A stretch of 64,000 bases of DNA from Risungbinella massiliensis (GCF_000942395.1 NZ_LN812103.1:439394-503393), one strand, 5' to 3'. Positions 16,517 to 24,962 are shown, numbered from the stretch's first letter. A program made the numbers and translations. The notes: generated by a model from the sequence alone, not told the origin.

Positions 16517-16573
16517 ATATGTAAACTAGTTATAATAAGTTGGTTGACATAAAGGGGGGAGCTGACGTAATTT
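16517..16573 (+). promoter_or_regulatory. bioY promoter with putative BirA operator
   Basis: Inverted half-sites ATATGTAAAC (16517-16526) and GTTGACATAA (16543-16552) with 16 bases between them fit the BirA operator layout. The right half overlaps TTGACA (-35, 16545-16550), followed after 17 bases by TAATTT (-10). Biotin-dependent repression is the expected logic. Confidence 0.55.
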
Positions 16574-16617
16574 AGAGGAGTAGCAATTATTTTTTATACT
16601 GAAAAAGGTGGATTTAC

Positions 16618-17196
16618 ATGAGTTATTCTTTTAATCGTTTACGCAATATGTCATTGGCAGCTTTATTTGCAGCACTACTAGCTATTGGAGGAATGATTTC
16701 CATCCCAATTCAACCCCCTATTACGTTACAGACATTAGTAGTGATGCTAGCTGGTTCGCTTCTTGGTCCGATTTGGGGAATGGTGAGTATGTTCCTTTTT
16801 ATTGCCCTTGTGGCAGCTGGTTTGCCATTACTCGCAGGGGGATCTGGTGGGATTGCGCCTCTATTTGGGCCAACTGCCGGATATATTTGGAGCTGGCCTC
16901 TTGCAGTATTAATCATTGGCTTCCTGATCCAAAAATGGGGAGGAATAGAGCGAAAGTGGGTTTTCTTCGCTGCTAATTTCATAGGTGGGTTTCTCTTCGT
17001 TCATGCGCTTGGACTTCCTTGGTTTGTCCAATTTACAAATCTTCCATGGGAAAAGAGTTTTTTACTGGTGTTACTTCCTTATGTACCAGGAGACATAGGA
17101 AAAGTAATACTAAGTAGTTTATTGGCGATCACATTAACTAAAGCGTTGCCGAGTAAAACACTCCCTATTAATCAAAGAATAAAGCCAACTGCATAG
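16618..17196 (+). CDS. bioY: Biotin transporter substrate-binding subunit BioY
   Basis: 192 residues with about six membrane helices. BioY S-component of an ECF transporter: PIQPPITLQTLVVMLAGSLLGP at residues 30-50 and GGSGGIAPLFGPTAGYIW around residue 80 are family landmarks. No energising EcfAT or bioMN genes adjoin, so it would use a shared ECF module. The upstream BirA-like operator agrees with biotin uptake. Ribosome site AAGGTGG. Confidence 0.93.
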   Translation: MSYSFNRLRNMSLAALFAALLAIGGMISIPIQPPITLQTLVVMLAGSLLGPIWGMVSMFLFIALVAAGLPLLAGGSGGIAPLFGPTAGYIWSWPLAVLIIGFLIQKWGGIERKWVFFAANFIGGFLFVHALGLPWFVQFTNLPWEKSFLLVLLPYVPGDIGKVILSSLLAITLTKALPSKTLPINQRIKPTA

Positions 17197-17202
17197 GGTT
17201 GG

Positions 17203-17262
17203 GAAAAAGGTGCTATCACAGCGAATTCCATTGTGGAATGAGCGAGTGAGGGTGCCTTTTTC
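17203..17262 (+). terminator. Probable terminator after bioY
   Basis: GAAAAAGG (17203-17210) pairs with CCTTTTTC (17255-17262), with an inner TCAC/GTGA step. Confidence 0.5.
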
Positions 17263-17296
17263 TTTGTTTCGAAACTGTCGTGTTGGAGATAGGCAA

Positions 17297-17337
17297 ATAT
17301 CAAGAGACTGCTAACTTCCATAGCAGTCTCTTGATAT
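17297..17337 (-). terminator. Long perfect hairpin closing the repeat-protein operon
   Basis: 17-bp perfect stem (17297-17313 with 17321-17337) and a 7-base loop. The last eight codons of the 138-aa ORF lie inside it, which is unusual for a true coding end. Confidence 0.75.
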
Positions 17338-17716
17338 AATGGATTCGTTTTCTGATCGAGTTGGAGCTAATAAGATAACGTTTCTTCGTATTTGGTTCCT
17401 CTTGTTGGGATTTATAAATTTCTAGATTGATTTGTGTTCTTTTTGATTTGAATCTCCTAGCTATTCGTGCTAGCCTTTTTTTTATTTTGGAACAAATTGC
17501 ATAAATTGTTGACTTAGCTAAACAACGAATGGGAATTTTGATATAGAAATATTTTACAATAGGGCGAAAGATCTTTCTGATGATGACGCATATTTTTAAA
17601 ATAAAATTTTTACATGGAGAAGCTACTCTTTGTAGTTGGAGGTTTACATGGGCATCTTCCCCTGGGAGTAACTCAAAAGGAGGACTACTTGCCAGTTCAT
17701 AGCAATTTCGAATCAT
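17300..17716 (-). CDS. Hypothetical basic protein, probably degenerate
   Basis: 138-residue frame starting 3 bases after the upstream gene's stop. Its first 30 residues (LASSPPFELLPGEDAHVNLQLQRV) echo the N-terminus of the upstream protein (LEPSPPITLEGREGETASLRLQQNV), so it begins like a paralogue. The rest is Lys/Arg/Ile rich, has no recognisable domain, and runs into the terminator hairpin. I read it as a truncated or decayed copy that may still be translated. Confidence 0.4.
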   Translation of the reverse strand: MIRNCYELASSPPFELLPGEDAHVNLQLQRVASPCKNFILKICVIIRKIFRPIVKYFYIKIPIRCLAKSTIYAICSKIKKRLARIARRFKSKRTQINLEIYKSQQEEPNTKKRYLISSNSIRKRIHYIKRLLWKLAVS

Positions 17717-17719
17717 AAG

Positions 17720-18580
17720 CTACGCCTCTACTTGAACAGTAGCTTTGACACGATAAGTTCCTGCTGGTAGATCACCAAATAGATATAAACCACCTGAGTT
17801 GCTTTTAGTAATATCCACAATGGTCTCGACACCATTGGAAATCGAATAGAGAGCAACAGTCGCATTGGGGATTGGCTGATTTGTTGCGTTGTCCGTAATA
17901 AATCCACTGATGGTCCCTGTATTTACATCTGGATCACTGATAAGGTCGATATCAAGTCCAGCAAATTCTCTGGAAGCTACATTTAACGGAGCACTTTGAT
18001 TGGATAAGTATCCAGCTTTACTCGCCGTAATGAAATATTCTCCATCGAGCAAATTGGCAAATAAATATTGACCTGTAGCATTTGTTGTCACAATTCCTGC
18101 TAAGGAAGGAGTACCCCCTACCACTTGATAAAGTTCAATCGTGGCATCTAGAAGAGGAGTATTGGTAGAGGTATCTCGAACAATCCCAAAAACAGCATTT
18201 TTCGTTCCATCAGGATCTATCTGCATAGTAATGGCGACATTCGTCGGTCTATTTCGCGTAACAGAAATGGGAATTCGAGTAGGAGTTAACAATCCGGGTT
18301 CTGATGCGGTGATAAAATAGGAGCCAACAGGGACTTGCGGGAAAGAAAAGTTCCCAGCAGGGTTACTGTTTGTATGGTCAAAGGGGACATCATTTGAGTT
18401 AAACAACTTTACTGTAGCTGCATTTACAGGTGTACCATCAGGGCGACGTACACTACCAGTGACAATTCCGTTTTCCAACAATACGTTTTGCTGTAAGCGT
18501 AAACTGGCAGTTTCTCCTTCACGACCTTCCAGTGTAATGGGAGGACTAGGTTCGAGGATGTATCTGTCTGAAATTGCCAT
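17720..18580 (-). CDS. Carboxypeptidase-regulatory-like repeat protein
   Basis: 286 residues made of three beta-sandwich repeats of the CarboxypepD_reg type: GIVTGSVRRPDGTPVNAATVKLF, GIVRDTSTNTPLLDATIELY and GFITDNATNQPIPNATVALY mark each start, and G-Y-F/Y-L-F..L..G.Y.I.A marks each end. The N-terminus SPPITLEGREGETASL is an extra segment. No signal peptide, LPXTG motif or membrane helix is seen; a surface or spore-coat structural role is possible by analogy only. Confidence 0.72.
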   Translation of the reverse strand: MAISDRYILEPSPPITLEGREGETASLRLQQNVLLENGIVTGSVRRPDGTPVNAATVKLFNSNDVPFDHTNSNPAGNFSFPQVPVGSYFITASEPGLLTPTRIPISVTRNRPTNVAITMQIDPDGTKNAVFGIVRDTSTNTPLLDATIELYQVVGGTPSLAGIVTTNATGQYLFANLLDGEYFITASKAGYLSNQSAPLNVASREFAGLDIDLISDPDVNTGTISGFITDNATNQPIPNATVALYSISNGVETIVDITKSNSGGLYLFGDLPAGTYRVKATVQVEA

Positions 18581-18754
18581 ATTACCAAACCTCCATCAGA
18601 AGACATAATCGTATAAGATGAGATATTATATGAACCATCAGTATGCTAGTGTGGACACCTGACTTTTTGGTAATAAAAATGGGATACAACGTTAGATTAT
18701 TATAAATAAAATTGGAATTATCGATATTTTTAGTGACAGCAAACTCTAAAGTAA

Positions 18755-18787
18755 AGATACCTCCCTACTGGCTATAGGGAGGTGTCT
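18755..18787 (-). terminator. Hairpin after the 112-aa gene
   Basis: GATACCTCCCTA / TAGGGAGGTGTC stem, immediately past the stop of the minus-strand ORF. Confidence 0.6.
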
Positions 18788-18788
18788 C

Positions 18789-19127
18789 TTATTCTAATTG
18801 TGTAAAACCCGTTATTTTACAAAAAAAACGCAAGAAGCGAGGATGGAAGGGTAAAACTAACTTAGCTGGGGACTGAGAGTGAAAACCGGACTGCGTAATC
18901 ACGATCAATTCATTAGCCGTTAGTTGATAGAGTCGTTGACGATGACTACCGTGTATATTGGAAGGGTGGATTCCAAGTAGATCATCCAATAATAAATAAT
19001 ACGACATATGAGGTTTTTGAAATAAGAATTCTTTTGTTGTTAATGTTACACGGTATTGACTTTTTCGTTGAGAAATGAGTAATTCTCCGGCTAAGCGTTT
19101 ATAAGGTATCAAATCTTGAGATGTCAT
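18789..19127 (-). CDS. Hypothetical protein, 112 aa
   Basis: No family recognised. Mixed alpha/beta composition with alternating hydrophobic strands (YRVTLTTKEFLFQ, SYYLLLDDLLGI, ELIVITQSGF) that would suit a small PH-like barrel. ATG 19127 has AAAGGAG upstream; the longer frame to 19202 has no support. Divergent from the DUF4309-type lipoprotein gene at 19226. Confidence 0.6.
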   Translation of the reverse strand: MTSQDLIPYKRLAGELLISQRKSQYRVTLTTKEFLFQKPHMSYYLLLDDLLGIHPSNIHGSHRQRLYQLTANELIVITQSGFHSQSPAKLVLPFHPRFLRFFCKITGFTQLE

Positions 19128-19225
19128 GGATGTCTCCTTTTCCTGCGCCTCTTTTCTAAAGGTTTTTCCACCTTTTCTTTTTATCGAAACACTCTGATAC
19201 AATTAGGAAGAGAGGAGTGACACAG

Positions 19226-19762
19226 ATGGGTAACAAATGGTGGAAAAGCTCTCTATATTTAATAGTTGTCGTATTAGCTGGTTGCACGTGGACTAATCCA
19301 GCAGCCAATGAAAGCGCTAACGTGGATACAAGTCCCTCTGATCCCAATAGTCTGGGGGGACGGCAAGAACAAAAGGCAGATCCAAAATCGATGCTACAAA
19401 AATTACAGCAGGGGGAATTAGATACTGTTCCATTTCGTATAGGAACTCCACTATCTCAAGTGAAAAAGAGATGGGGAGAGCCTACTCAAGAAGAGGAGAA
19501 TGTAGTGGAATTCTCTGAAAAAAAGACGATATTCACTATTGAATCCAAAGCAAATGCGCAGATTACCTCGATTGAATCAACCGATGACCGATACCAAAAG
19601 ATCACCAAAAGCGATATTTTTAACTATTGGGGAGAACCTATTGAACAAGAGCTGGTCGGAGATAAATTTTTAATTACTTATCGGTGGAATTCATTTCAAA
19701 TCGATTTGGAAATGAGTGGACCAGCGGAGGACTCTTATCTTGTGTCCGTTCGACTCTATTAG
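19226..19762 (+). CDS. Lipoprotein, DUF4309 (YjgB-like)
   Basis: 178 residues. Signal with lipobox VVVLAGC, a low-complexity N/S/D/Q linker, then a DUF4309-like domain: FRIGTPLSQVKKRWGEPT, then Y.KITKSDIFNYWGEPIEQ. The W-G-E-P motif occurs twice, as usual in this family. Likely anchored on the outside of the membrane; function unknown. A related lipoprotein lies at 36650-37222. Confidence 0.72.
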   Translation: MGNKWWKSSLYLIVVVLAGCTWTNPAANESANVDTSPSDPNSLGGRQEQKADPKSMLQKLQQGELDTVPFRIGTPLSQVKKRWGEPTQEEENVVEFSEKKTIFTIESKANAQITSIESTDDRYQKITKSDIFNYWGEPIEQELVGDKFLITYRWNSFQIDLEMSGPAEDSYLVSVRLY

Positions 19763-19777
19763 TTTTTAAAACGGTAG

Positions 19778-19804
19778 AACCCTTCTAGCTTAGAAGGGTT
19801 TTTA
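19778..19804 (+). terminator. Terminator between convergent genes
   Basis: AACCCTTCTA/TAGAAGGGTT hairpin with T-run. Confidence 0.85.
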
Positions 19805-19807
19805 AGT

Positions 19808-20263
19808 TTATCGTTCAGTAGGGTCTCCAATTTCTTCTTCTCTGTGTTGTCCATCATCAGCATCTACTTGTGGATTCTGTTTTCTAGGTTCCAATAATAC
19901 AAAGGTGTTTCCATAGAGATCGTGAAAAACAGCTTGAATTCCCCAAGGTGCTTCATTGGGTTCCATGGAGATCTTGACACCTTTTAGACGGAGACGATCT
20001 ACCTCTTCTTGGCAATTATCTGTTTCAAGAACCCATCCAGATAGATTACCTGCTTTATGTAATCTAGGATCATTCTCTTCTTTTGTAATTAAGTATAAGA
20101 TAATCTCGATATCTTGATTAGGTGGTGACATCGTTACCCACCGTAGTTCAGGACCCATGGGACTATTACTCCGTACTTGGAATCCTAACTTTTCTTGATA
20201 CCAGTCGATTGCCTCGTCATAATTTGGAACAGGAATACATAGATGGGAGAGTTTTTGAATCAT
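19808..20263 (-). CDS. VOC family (glyoxalase-fold) protein
   Basis: 151 residues. Single vicinal-oxygen-chelate module: starts KLSHLCIPVPNYDEAIDWYQEKLGF (metal-ligand His), contains W-V-T-M-S-P..D-I-E-I-I-L, and closes with AVFHDLYGNTFVLLEP (Glu ligand). ATG 20263 follows GGAGG. Substrate unknown. An acidic tail (DADDGQHREEE) extends past the domain. Confidence 0.82.
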   Translation of the reverse strand: MIQKLSHLCIPVPNYDEAIDWYQEKLGFQVRSNSPMGPELRWVTMSPPNQDIEIILYLITKEENDPRLHKAGNLSGWVLETDNCQEEVDRLRLKGVKISMEPNEAPWGIQAVFHDLYGNTFVLLEPRKQNPQVDADDGQHREEEIGDPTER

Positions 20264-20304
20264 AAAAGTACCTCCTACAAAATGGATAAGATTTTTTATA
20301 GATT

Positions 20305-20432
20305 GTTGCATTAATCCAAGTTAAACGTAGGCGCGCCGCCGGTTTTCCCGCTTATGATCTGCTCCGGCTTCCTATCGCTCATAGTCGCATCTCAAAAGGG
20401 GAAAACCTCTGGCTTTGGGCTAATTATGCAAC
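20305..20432. repeat. Nested inverted repeat, GC-rich element
   Basis: Outer arms GTTGCAT (20305-20311) and ATGCAAC (20426-20432) enclose inner arms GGTTTTCCC (20341-20349) and GGGAAAACC (20399-20407), with a GC-rich interior unlike its surroundings. No coding frame. It could be a structured RNA or a small mobile-element relic. The rest of 20264-20626 shows only promoter-like DNA for the next gene. Confidence 0.45.
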
Positions 20433-20632
20433 ATGCTCTCTTTATACAAAAATCAATTAAATGAAGAGAATAGCTTGATCTAGGAAGTTCTTGGTCAAAC
20501 GCAACGAAAGTGAGTCTGATCAAGATAGTCGGTACAAACTTAGATTATGGAACGAACAGGCTTTTTCTTATATAACTGTATTGTTTGCAATACTATATAA
20601 CTATATCCCAATGACTAGAGAGGATTATGGAA

Positions 20633-21364
20633 GTGGCAACCAACAAACGACAAAGGTTAGATAAAATATTAGCTCATTTAGGTTTAGGGACCCGAAAAGA
20701 AGTGAAGAAAATCTTAAAGGATGGCAAGGTACGGATTAATGAAGTGATCCAAAAAGATCCCAAACTTCAGATTGATCCATACCATGACCGGATTCAAGTG
20801 GAAGGGGAGACTTATCACTATCGAGAATTCGTTTATTTCATGATGCATAAACCACCAGGTGTCATCTCTGCTACAGAAGATGTTCGGGGGCATACTGTTG
20901 TAGACTTACTTGAAAAAGAGGATGCGAGGTTCGAGCCTTTTCCTGTAGGTAGATTGGATAAAGACACGGAAGGTCTTTTACTATTAACCAATGACGGGAA
21001 ACTAGCCCATGAGTTACTTGCTCCTAAAAAACATGTGTCTAAAACATATTTCGCACGAATAGAAGGGGAAGTAACCGATGAGGATTGTTTCCAGTTTGCA
21101 AAAGGAGTCATATTGGATGATGGCTATGAGACCTTACCTGCAAAACTAAATATAAAGAAACAAGGAGCCATTTCGGAGGTAGAGATCACCATTGTGGAAG
21201 GAAAGTTCCATCAGATCAAAAGAATGTTTACGGCTGTCGGTAAAAAAGTAGTTTATTTAAAACGGCTTACGATGGGGCCATTACACCTTGATCCGAAGCT
21301 TCAAAAGGGTTCGTACCGCGAATTAACGAAGGAAGAATTGGAACTACTAAAAAGGAAGCATTAG
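20633..21364 (+). CDS. 16S rRNA pseudouridine synthase, RsuA family
   Basis: About 243 residues: S4 RNA-binding domain at 1-60 (RLDKILAHLGLGTRKEVKKILK), then the RsuA/RluB/E/F-type catalytic domain with GRLDKDTEGLLLLTNDG containing the catalytic Asp, and KFHQIKRMF near the end. Converts a uridine in small-subunit rRNA to pseudouridine; the exact site (516 in RsuA) is inferred. GTG 20633 is at better distance from AGAGG than ATG 20627. Confidence 0.88.
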   Translation: MATNKRQRLDKILAHLGLGTRKEVKKILKDGKVRINEVIQKDPKLQIDPYHDRIQVEGETYHYREFVYFMMHKPPGVISATEDVRGHTVVDLLEKEDARFEPFPVGRLDKDTEGLLLLTNDGKLAHELLAPKKHVSKTYFARIEGEVTDEDCFQFAKGVILDDGYETLPAKLNIKKQGAISEVEITIVEGKFHQIKRMFTAVGKKVVYLKRLTMGPLHLDPKLQKGSYRELTKEELELLKRKH

Positions 21365-21483
21365 AATTTATGGAGGAAAAGAGAGAACGGCAGAAAAAGA
21401 GAATATTTTCACAAAAAAGCATCTCCATCCGTGTATTTGTAGCGGAGATGGGAGAAATTAGAACAGCAATAGGAGAGATGAGT

Positions 21484-21927
21484 ATGTCTTCGAATCCATC
21501 TAACGAGACCATTATTTCGCTATTAGAACAAGCAAAAACGATTGCAGTGGTTGGACTATCTGATAAGCCTGATCGTACCAGTTATCAGATTGCAGAAGCA
21601 ATGCAACAAGCTGGATACCGTATCATACCAGTAAATCCGAATCTGCGGGGACCTGTATTAGGAGAGACATCTTACGCAACTCTTCAAGAAATACCAGATA
21701 CGATCGATATCGTTAACATTTTTCGCAGATCAGACTCTGTGCCACCGGTGATCGATGAAGTGGTTCAGATGAGTTCAAAGCCAAAGGCAGTTTGGATGCA
21801 ACTAGGAATCGCTCACGATGAGGCTGCGAAGAGAGCTCTTGATCATGGAATTGAATTTGTGATTATGGATCGATGTATTAAAGTAGATCATGCTGTTTTG
21901 TTAAAGGGAAAAAAGCGTAACAGTTAA
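21484..21927 (+). CDS. CoA-binding protein (YccU/YneT family)
   Basis: 147 residues, Rossmann-like CoA_binding_2 domain: KTIAVVGLSDKPDRTSYQIAEAMQQAGYRIIPVNP (glycine loop), then DIVNIFRRSD, WMQLGI and FVIMDRCIKVDH. These are hallmarks of the YccU/YneT family, whose physiological role is not settled. ATG 21484 is preferred, with AGGAG 8 bases upstream; the frame is open further upstream but lacks conserved sequence there. Confidence 0.85.
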   Translation: MSSNPSNETIISLLEQAKTIAVVGLSDKPDRTSYQIAEAMQQAGYRIIPVNPNLRGPVLGETSYATLQEIPDTIDIVNIFRRSDSVPPVIDEVVQMSSKPKAVWMQLGIAHDEAAKRALDHGIEFVIMDRCIKVDHAVLLKGKKRNS

Positions 21928-22061
21928 AAGATGAAATACTATCATTATTCTCCTTATTGCGACTCTTTATTTCAACAACGTGACAAAATATGACTCGTAC
22001 GTTACAATTAATCTAGTTGAAATGCATCGGAGTCAATAAGGATAGGGAGGATGACGGTGGC

Positions 22062-22778
22062 ATGCTAGGTTCTGTCATGAATACATCGATGATCTACGCT
22101 CAAGGCAGGGCTTTTCCGAAAGGTAGTTACCGAAAAAATCGGAATAGAATTGAGCGCCTCATCGCCGAAGATCCAAAAATTGATTATTATTATGAACTAG
22201 CAATATTAGAAGCGATCAAACAAAATTGGGATCGTGCTCAAAGTGCTATCGAGCAACTTTTAGAAATGGAGCCTTGTTTAGTCGAAGGGATTCTATTTTT
22301 AGCTCAGGTGTTAGAGAGCAAAGGAGATCTAGATAAAGCAGAGTCACTTTATTTGCGAACTCTCGAGAAACAAACTGCGAGTAGTCTTGTCTTCCGTGAA
22401 TATGGTCGCTTTCTTCTTGAACGTGAGTCGTTTGCTCTAGCACGTACTCACCTTCTAAAAGCACTAGAATTAAACCCTACAGATGCGTATGCCCATTCCT
22501 TACTAGCAGAACTTTCTTTTCATTTAGGACATTTAGGACAGGCTATGTTGCATCTCCATCTAGGGTCTAATCAACCAGAATTGCATCCATTTTACTACCC
22601 ACGATCTGCTAGATTGTGGATGACGATGGGCTATTATGAAGAAGCAGTATTTCATTGGAAACGAGCTTTGCAGTTGGAGCCTAAAAATCAGTTGTATCGC
22701 AACCAACTTCGTAAAGCGGTGAAAGCAAAACAAAAAAGTTTGAACCAGCGAATTAGAGAAGCATTTACCAAAAATTAA
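22062..22778 (+). CDS. Tetratricopeptide repeat protein
   Basis: About 238 residues. Several TPR units follow a basic N-terminus: pattern A..A...EPCLVEG..FLAQVLESKGDLDKAESLY.RTLE, then AR.HLLKALELNPTDAYAHSLLAELSF, then EEAVFHWKRALQLEPKN. No signal peptide or enzyme domain, so a scaffold role. The start is uncertain: ATG 22062 or 22077, both weakly spaced from GGGAGG; a longer frame to 22017 is open. Confidence 0.7.
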   Translation: MLGSVMNTSMIYAQGRAFPKGSYRKNRNRIERLIAEDPKIDYYYELAILEAIKQNWDRAQSAIEQLLEMEPCLVEGILFLAQVLESKGDLDKAESLYLRTLEKQTASSLVFREYGRFLLERESFALARTHLLKALELNPTDAYAHSLLAELSFHLGHLGQAMLHLHLGSNQPELHPFYYPRSARLWMTMGYYEEAVFHWKRALQLEPKNQLYRNQLRKAVKAKQKSLNQRIREAFTKN

Positions 22779-22925
22779 ATTGGAAACTTCTACTAAAAAA
22801 GTTAGACGAAATATCGACAAAATTCGGGATGCGTGTTAGAATATTCACTGTAAGTAAGATTGACCTTCTTGCTTACGCTACCACGCTTCTTTTTTTAACT
22901 CCTTAATCTTGACCCTCTTTCATTT

Positions 22926-22949
22926 GACCAGGAAGGGCCTGGTCTTTTT
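22926..22949 (+). terminator. Stem-loop with T-run upstream of DUF309 gene
   Basis: GACCAGG/CCTGGTC (22926-22932 with 22938-22944) followed by TTTTT, 20 bases before the next start. Confidence 0.75.
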
Positions 22950-22969
22950 CTTTTGGAAGGAGATAGCCA

Positions 22970-23338
22970 ATGCCTCATCCATTATATCTACAATTTTTTC
23001 GAAATTACCATCAAGAAGAGTATTGGGAAGCTCATGAAGTGCTAGAAGAATTATGGCAAACTCAACGGGATAATGATTTTTATCATGGATTGATTCAGAT
23101 AGCTGCCATTATGCATCAACTTCGTCGAGGTAAAGTAAGAGGTGCGCGTAAACTGGCTACTACTGCTAGAGGTTACCTCCGCCCATATGCTCCTTATCGT
23201 GAGGGAGTTGACTTGGCTCAAGTGCTTTCTTGGTTAGAAAACTGCCTACAAAAACTGCCTGACCAAATAGAAAAAATACCCTTAGAAGACTTAGAAAAAC
23301 TAGCCATTCCTGTCTGTCCTCTTCCTCATGTGGAGTAA
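22970..23338 (+). CDS. DUF309 family protein
   Basis: 122 residues. Clear DUF309 pattern: FFRNYHQEEYWEAHEVLEELW (family F-N..Y-W-E-A-H-E-x-L-E), then FYHGLIQIAAIMHQLRRGK and GARKLATTARGYL. These helical proteins have conserved His/Glu residues that could bind metal; function unknown. Ribosome site GGAAGGAG. The short hairpin after the stop (23337-23362, GGCCA...TGGC, T-run) probably ends the transcript. Confidence 0.85.
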   Translation: MPHPLYLQFFRNYHQEEYWEAHEVLEELWQTQRDNDFYHGLIQIAAIMHQLRRGKVRGARKLATTARGYLRPYAPYREGVDLAQVLSWLENCLQKLPDQIEKIPLEDLEKLAIPVCPLPHVE

Positions 23339-23488
23339 AGGCCAGACAAGAATGGCTTTTTTATTTAGCGAAAATAAAACTATTGGAAAAATAGAATGAA
23401 TATACATAAAAAGCAGAATCACCGACTAAATAATAGTAAGAAAAAGAGGATATATCTGTTAAATGAAAATGGAAAGGAGAATGTGATA

Positions 23489-24055
23489 ATGAAAGGAAAA
23501 CGTTGGTCAGAAGAAGAGGATTATTATTTACGAGATGAAGTTCTCCGTTCGATTAGTGAGGGAGCCTCTCAGTTGGACGCATTTGAAAAGGTAGGAAAAG
23601 AATTAGGGAGAACATCTGGTGCATGTGGGTTTCGCTGGAATGCGGTATTGCGTCAACAAAATCCAGTTGCTTATACGGAAGCGAAGCGAAAGAGGGTCTA
23701 TACTCAATTGCAGAAAAAAAGACGTCCACAAGTTACTACTTTTGCCTCGTTGTATCAATCACTACAACAAGCTGAAAAAGATTGGAATAAATTAAAGGCA
23801 GAATACCAAAAGCTGCAAAAACAGATTGAAATGCGAGAAGTACAGCTTCAACAATTGAAAAAAGAAAATCTTACGTTACAGAGCAGTCGTGTCCATGCTC
23901 CAGCATTTCAACAGGAGATGATGGATCGCTACCAAGAGTTATTGGAATTGGTACAGCGTCTAAAGGAAAATCCCTCCTTTTCCCTAACTAAGTTTGCGCA
24001 CAATCATGATTCTACCAAGGCGGACAACGAGACCGATCTTAAACCTTCTACATAA
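23489..24055 (+). CDS. RsfA-family prespore transcription factor-like protein
   Basis: 188 residues. N-terminal SANT/Myb-like domain (KRWSEEEDYYLRDEVLRSI ... ACGFRWNAVLRQ) as in RsfA and YlbO, followed by a coiled coil (about residues 90-135, QKLQKQIEMREVQLQQL). RsfA tunes sigma-F-dependent genes in the forespore of Bacillus. ATG 23489 has GGAAAGGAG upstream; the extra 31 codons in front look non-coding. Fits the many sporulation genes in this window. Confidence 0.82.
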   Translation: MKGKRWSEEEDYYLRDEVLRSISEGASQLDAFEKVGKELGRTSGACGFRWNAVLRQQNPVAYTEAKRKRVYTQLQKKRRPQVTTFASLYQSLQQAEKDWNKLKAEYQKLQKQIEMREVQLQQLKKENLTLQSSRVHAPAFQQEMMDRYQELLELVQRLKENPSFSLTKFAHNHDSTKADNETDLKPST

Positions 24056-24098
24056 GATAAAGAAATATGGAGTCTAAGTTGCTCCACTTGGTGGGAGA

Positions 24099-24290
24099 GT
24101 GGATAACATCGAAGACTTAAAGAGACGTATTCTCGATTTGGAAAAACAGTTAATGGATGTACGAAAAGAACAAGGTAAAATAAGAAAAGATATGGATTTG
24201 TTTGAGTGGATGTTACTGGAAGAGTACCGTATTTTACTTAAATTACTCGGAGAAGATCCACCACAAAGTCGAATACATTCAGAGATATAG
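24099..24290 (+). CDS. Small coiled-coil protein
   Basis: 63-residue frame with GTG start: DNIEDLKRRILDLEKQLMDVRKEQGKIRKDMDLFEWMLLEEY, a continuous heptad-like helix. The purine-rich site GTGGGAG is closer to the GTG than usual and no other start is available before the upstream stop. Coiled coil resembles the tail region of the upstream RsfA-like protein only in composition. Function unknown. Confidence 0.5.
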   Translation: MDNIEDLKRRILDLEKQLMDVRKEQGKIRKDMDLFEWMLLEEYRILLKLLGEDPPQSRIHSEI

Positions 24291-24328
24291 AAAATGGTTT
24301 GAACATATATGTAACGCTCAGATAGTGT

Positions 24329-24360
24329 GCTACTTCTTTTTTTAAGGAAGTAGCTTTTTT
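24329..24360. terminator. Terminator between convergent genes
   Basis: GCTACTTC/GAAGTAGC stem (24329-24336 with 24347-24354) followed by a T-run. Confidence 0.8.
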
Positions 24361-24551
24361 TATGGAACCTTTTGTTGTTTTTGTGTATAGCCTATAAAAA
24401 GCACAAATGCCCTCCCTAAAGGAGAGCACCTGTGTATGTTATGAGGCTACCACATGAGGTTTTCCTTTTAACCTTTAGTGTAGTAGCCATTATCGCAATA
24501 ACAGAAGTAGTAAAATCGTAGTAAAATCAGTGTAGGAGATTTATTCGCAAT

Positions 24552-24653
24552 CTAGCATCCATATCCCCAGTTGTTGCATAAGAGGCAGAAGATAGTTGCA
24601 ATGATAAGCAAGAAGCAGAGTAGTTTGTTATGACCAAAACCGTATCCGCTCAT
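24552..24653 (-). CDS. YjcZ-like sporulation miniprotein, copy 1
   Basis: 33 residues: Gly/Tyr-rich start (MSGYGFGHNK), one membrane helix (LLCFLLIIATIFCLLC) and a short NNWGYGC end. This matches the YjcZ/YxzE-type small spore membrane protein pattern. Strong ribosome site GGAGGTGAAAAG. First of five related genes on this strand; it is too short for standard ORF cut-offs. Confidence 0.8.
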   Translation of the reverse strand: MSGYGFGHNKLLCFLLIIATIFCLLCNNWGYGC

Positions 24654-24683
24654 ACTTTTCACCTCCTTACATAATAAGTTCCA

Positions 24684-24809
24684 TTAGCAACCTTTGTTAT
24701 ATCCTCCATAACCGCCCCAGTTGTTGTTGCACAAGAGACAGAAGATAGTTGCAATGATAAGCAAGAAGCAAAGCAGTTTGTTATGACCAAAGCCACCGTA
24801 TCCACCCAT
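24684..24809 (-). CDS. YjcZ-like sporulation miniprotein, copy 2
   Basis: 41 residues: MGGYGGFGHNK, then the same helix LLCFLLIIATIFCLLC, then a Gly/Tyr/Asn tail NNNWGGYGGYNKGC. Ribosome site GGAGGTG. The helix is identical at residue level to copy 1, whereas the tail has expanded. Confidence 0.8.
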   Translation of the reverse strand: MGGYGGFGHNKLLCFLLIIATIFCLLCNNNWGGYGGYNKGC

Positions 24810-24842
24810 ATTTTTCACCTCCCTTACAAAATATAAGTTCCA

Positions 24843-24962
24843 TTAGCAACCTTTTCCGTAACCACCATATCCTGAGTTGTTACACAAGAGACAGAAAATA
24901 GTTGCGATGATAAGCAAGAAGCAAAGTAGTTTGTTACCACCAAAACCACCGTATCCACCCAT
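24843..24962 (-). CDS. YjcZ-like sporulation miniprotein, copy 3
   Basis: 39 residues: MGGYGGFGGNK, the conserved membrane helix, and tail NNSGYGGYGKGC. Ribosome site GGAGGTG. Confidence 0.8.
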   Translation of the reverse strand: MGGYGGFGGNKLLCFLLIIATIFCLLCNNSGYGGYGKGC

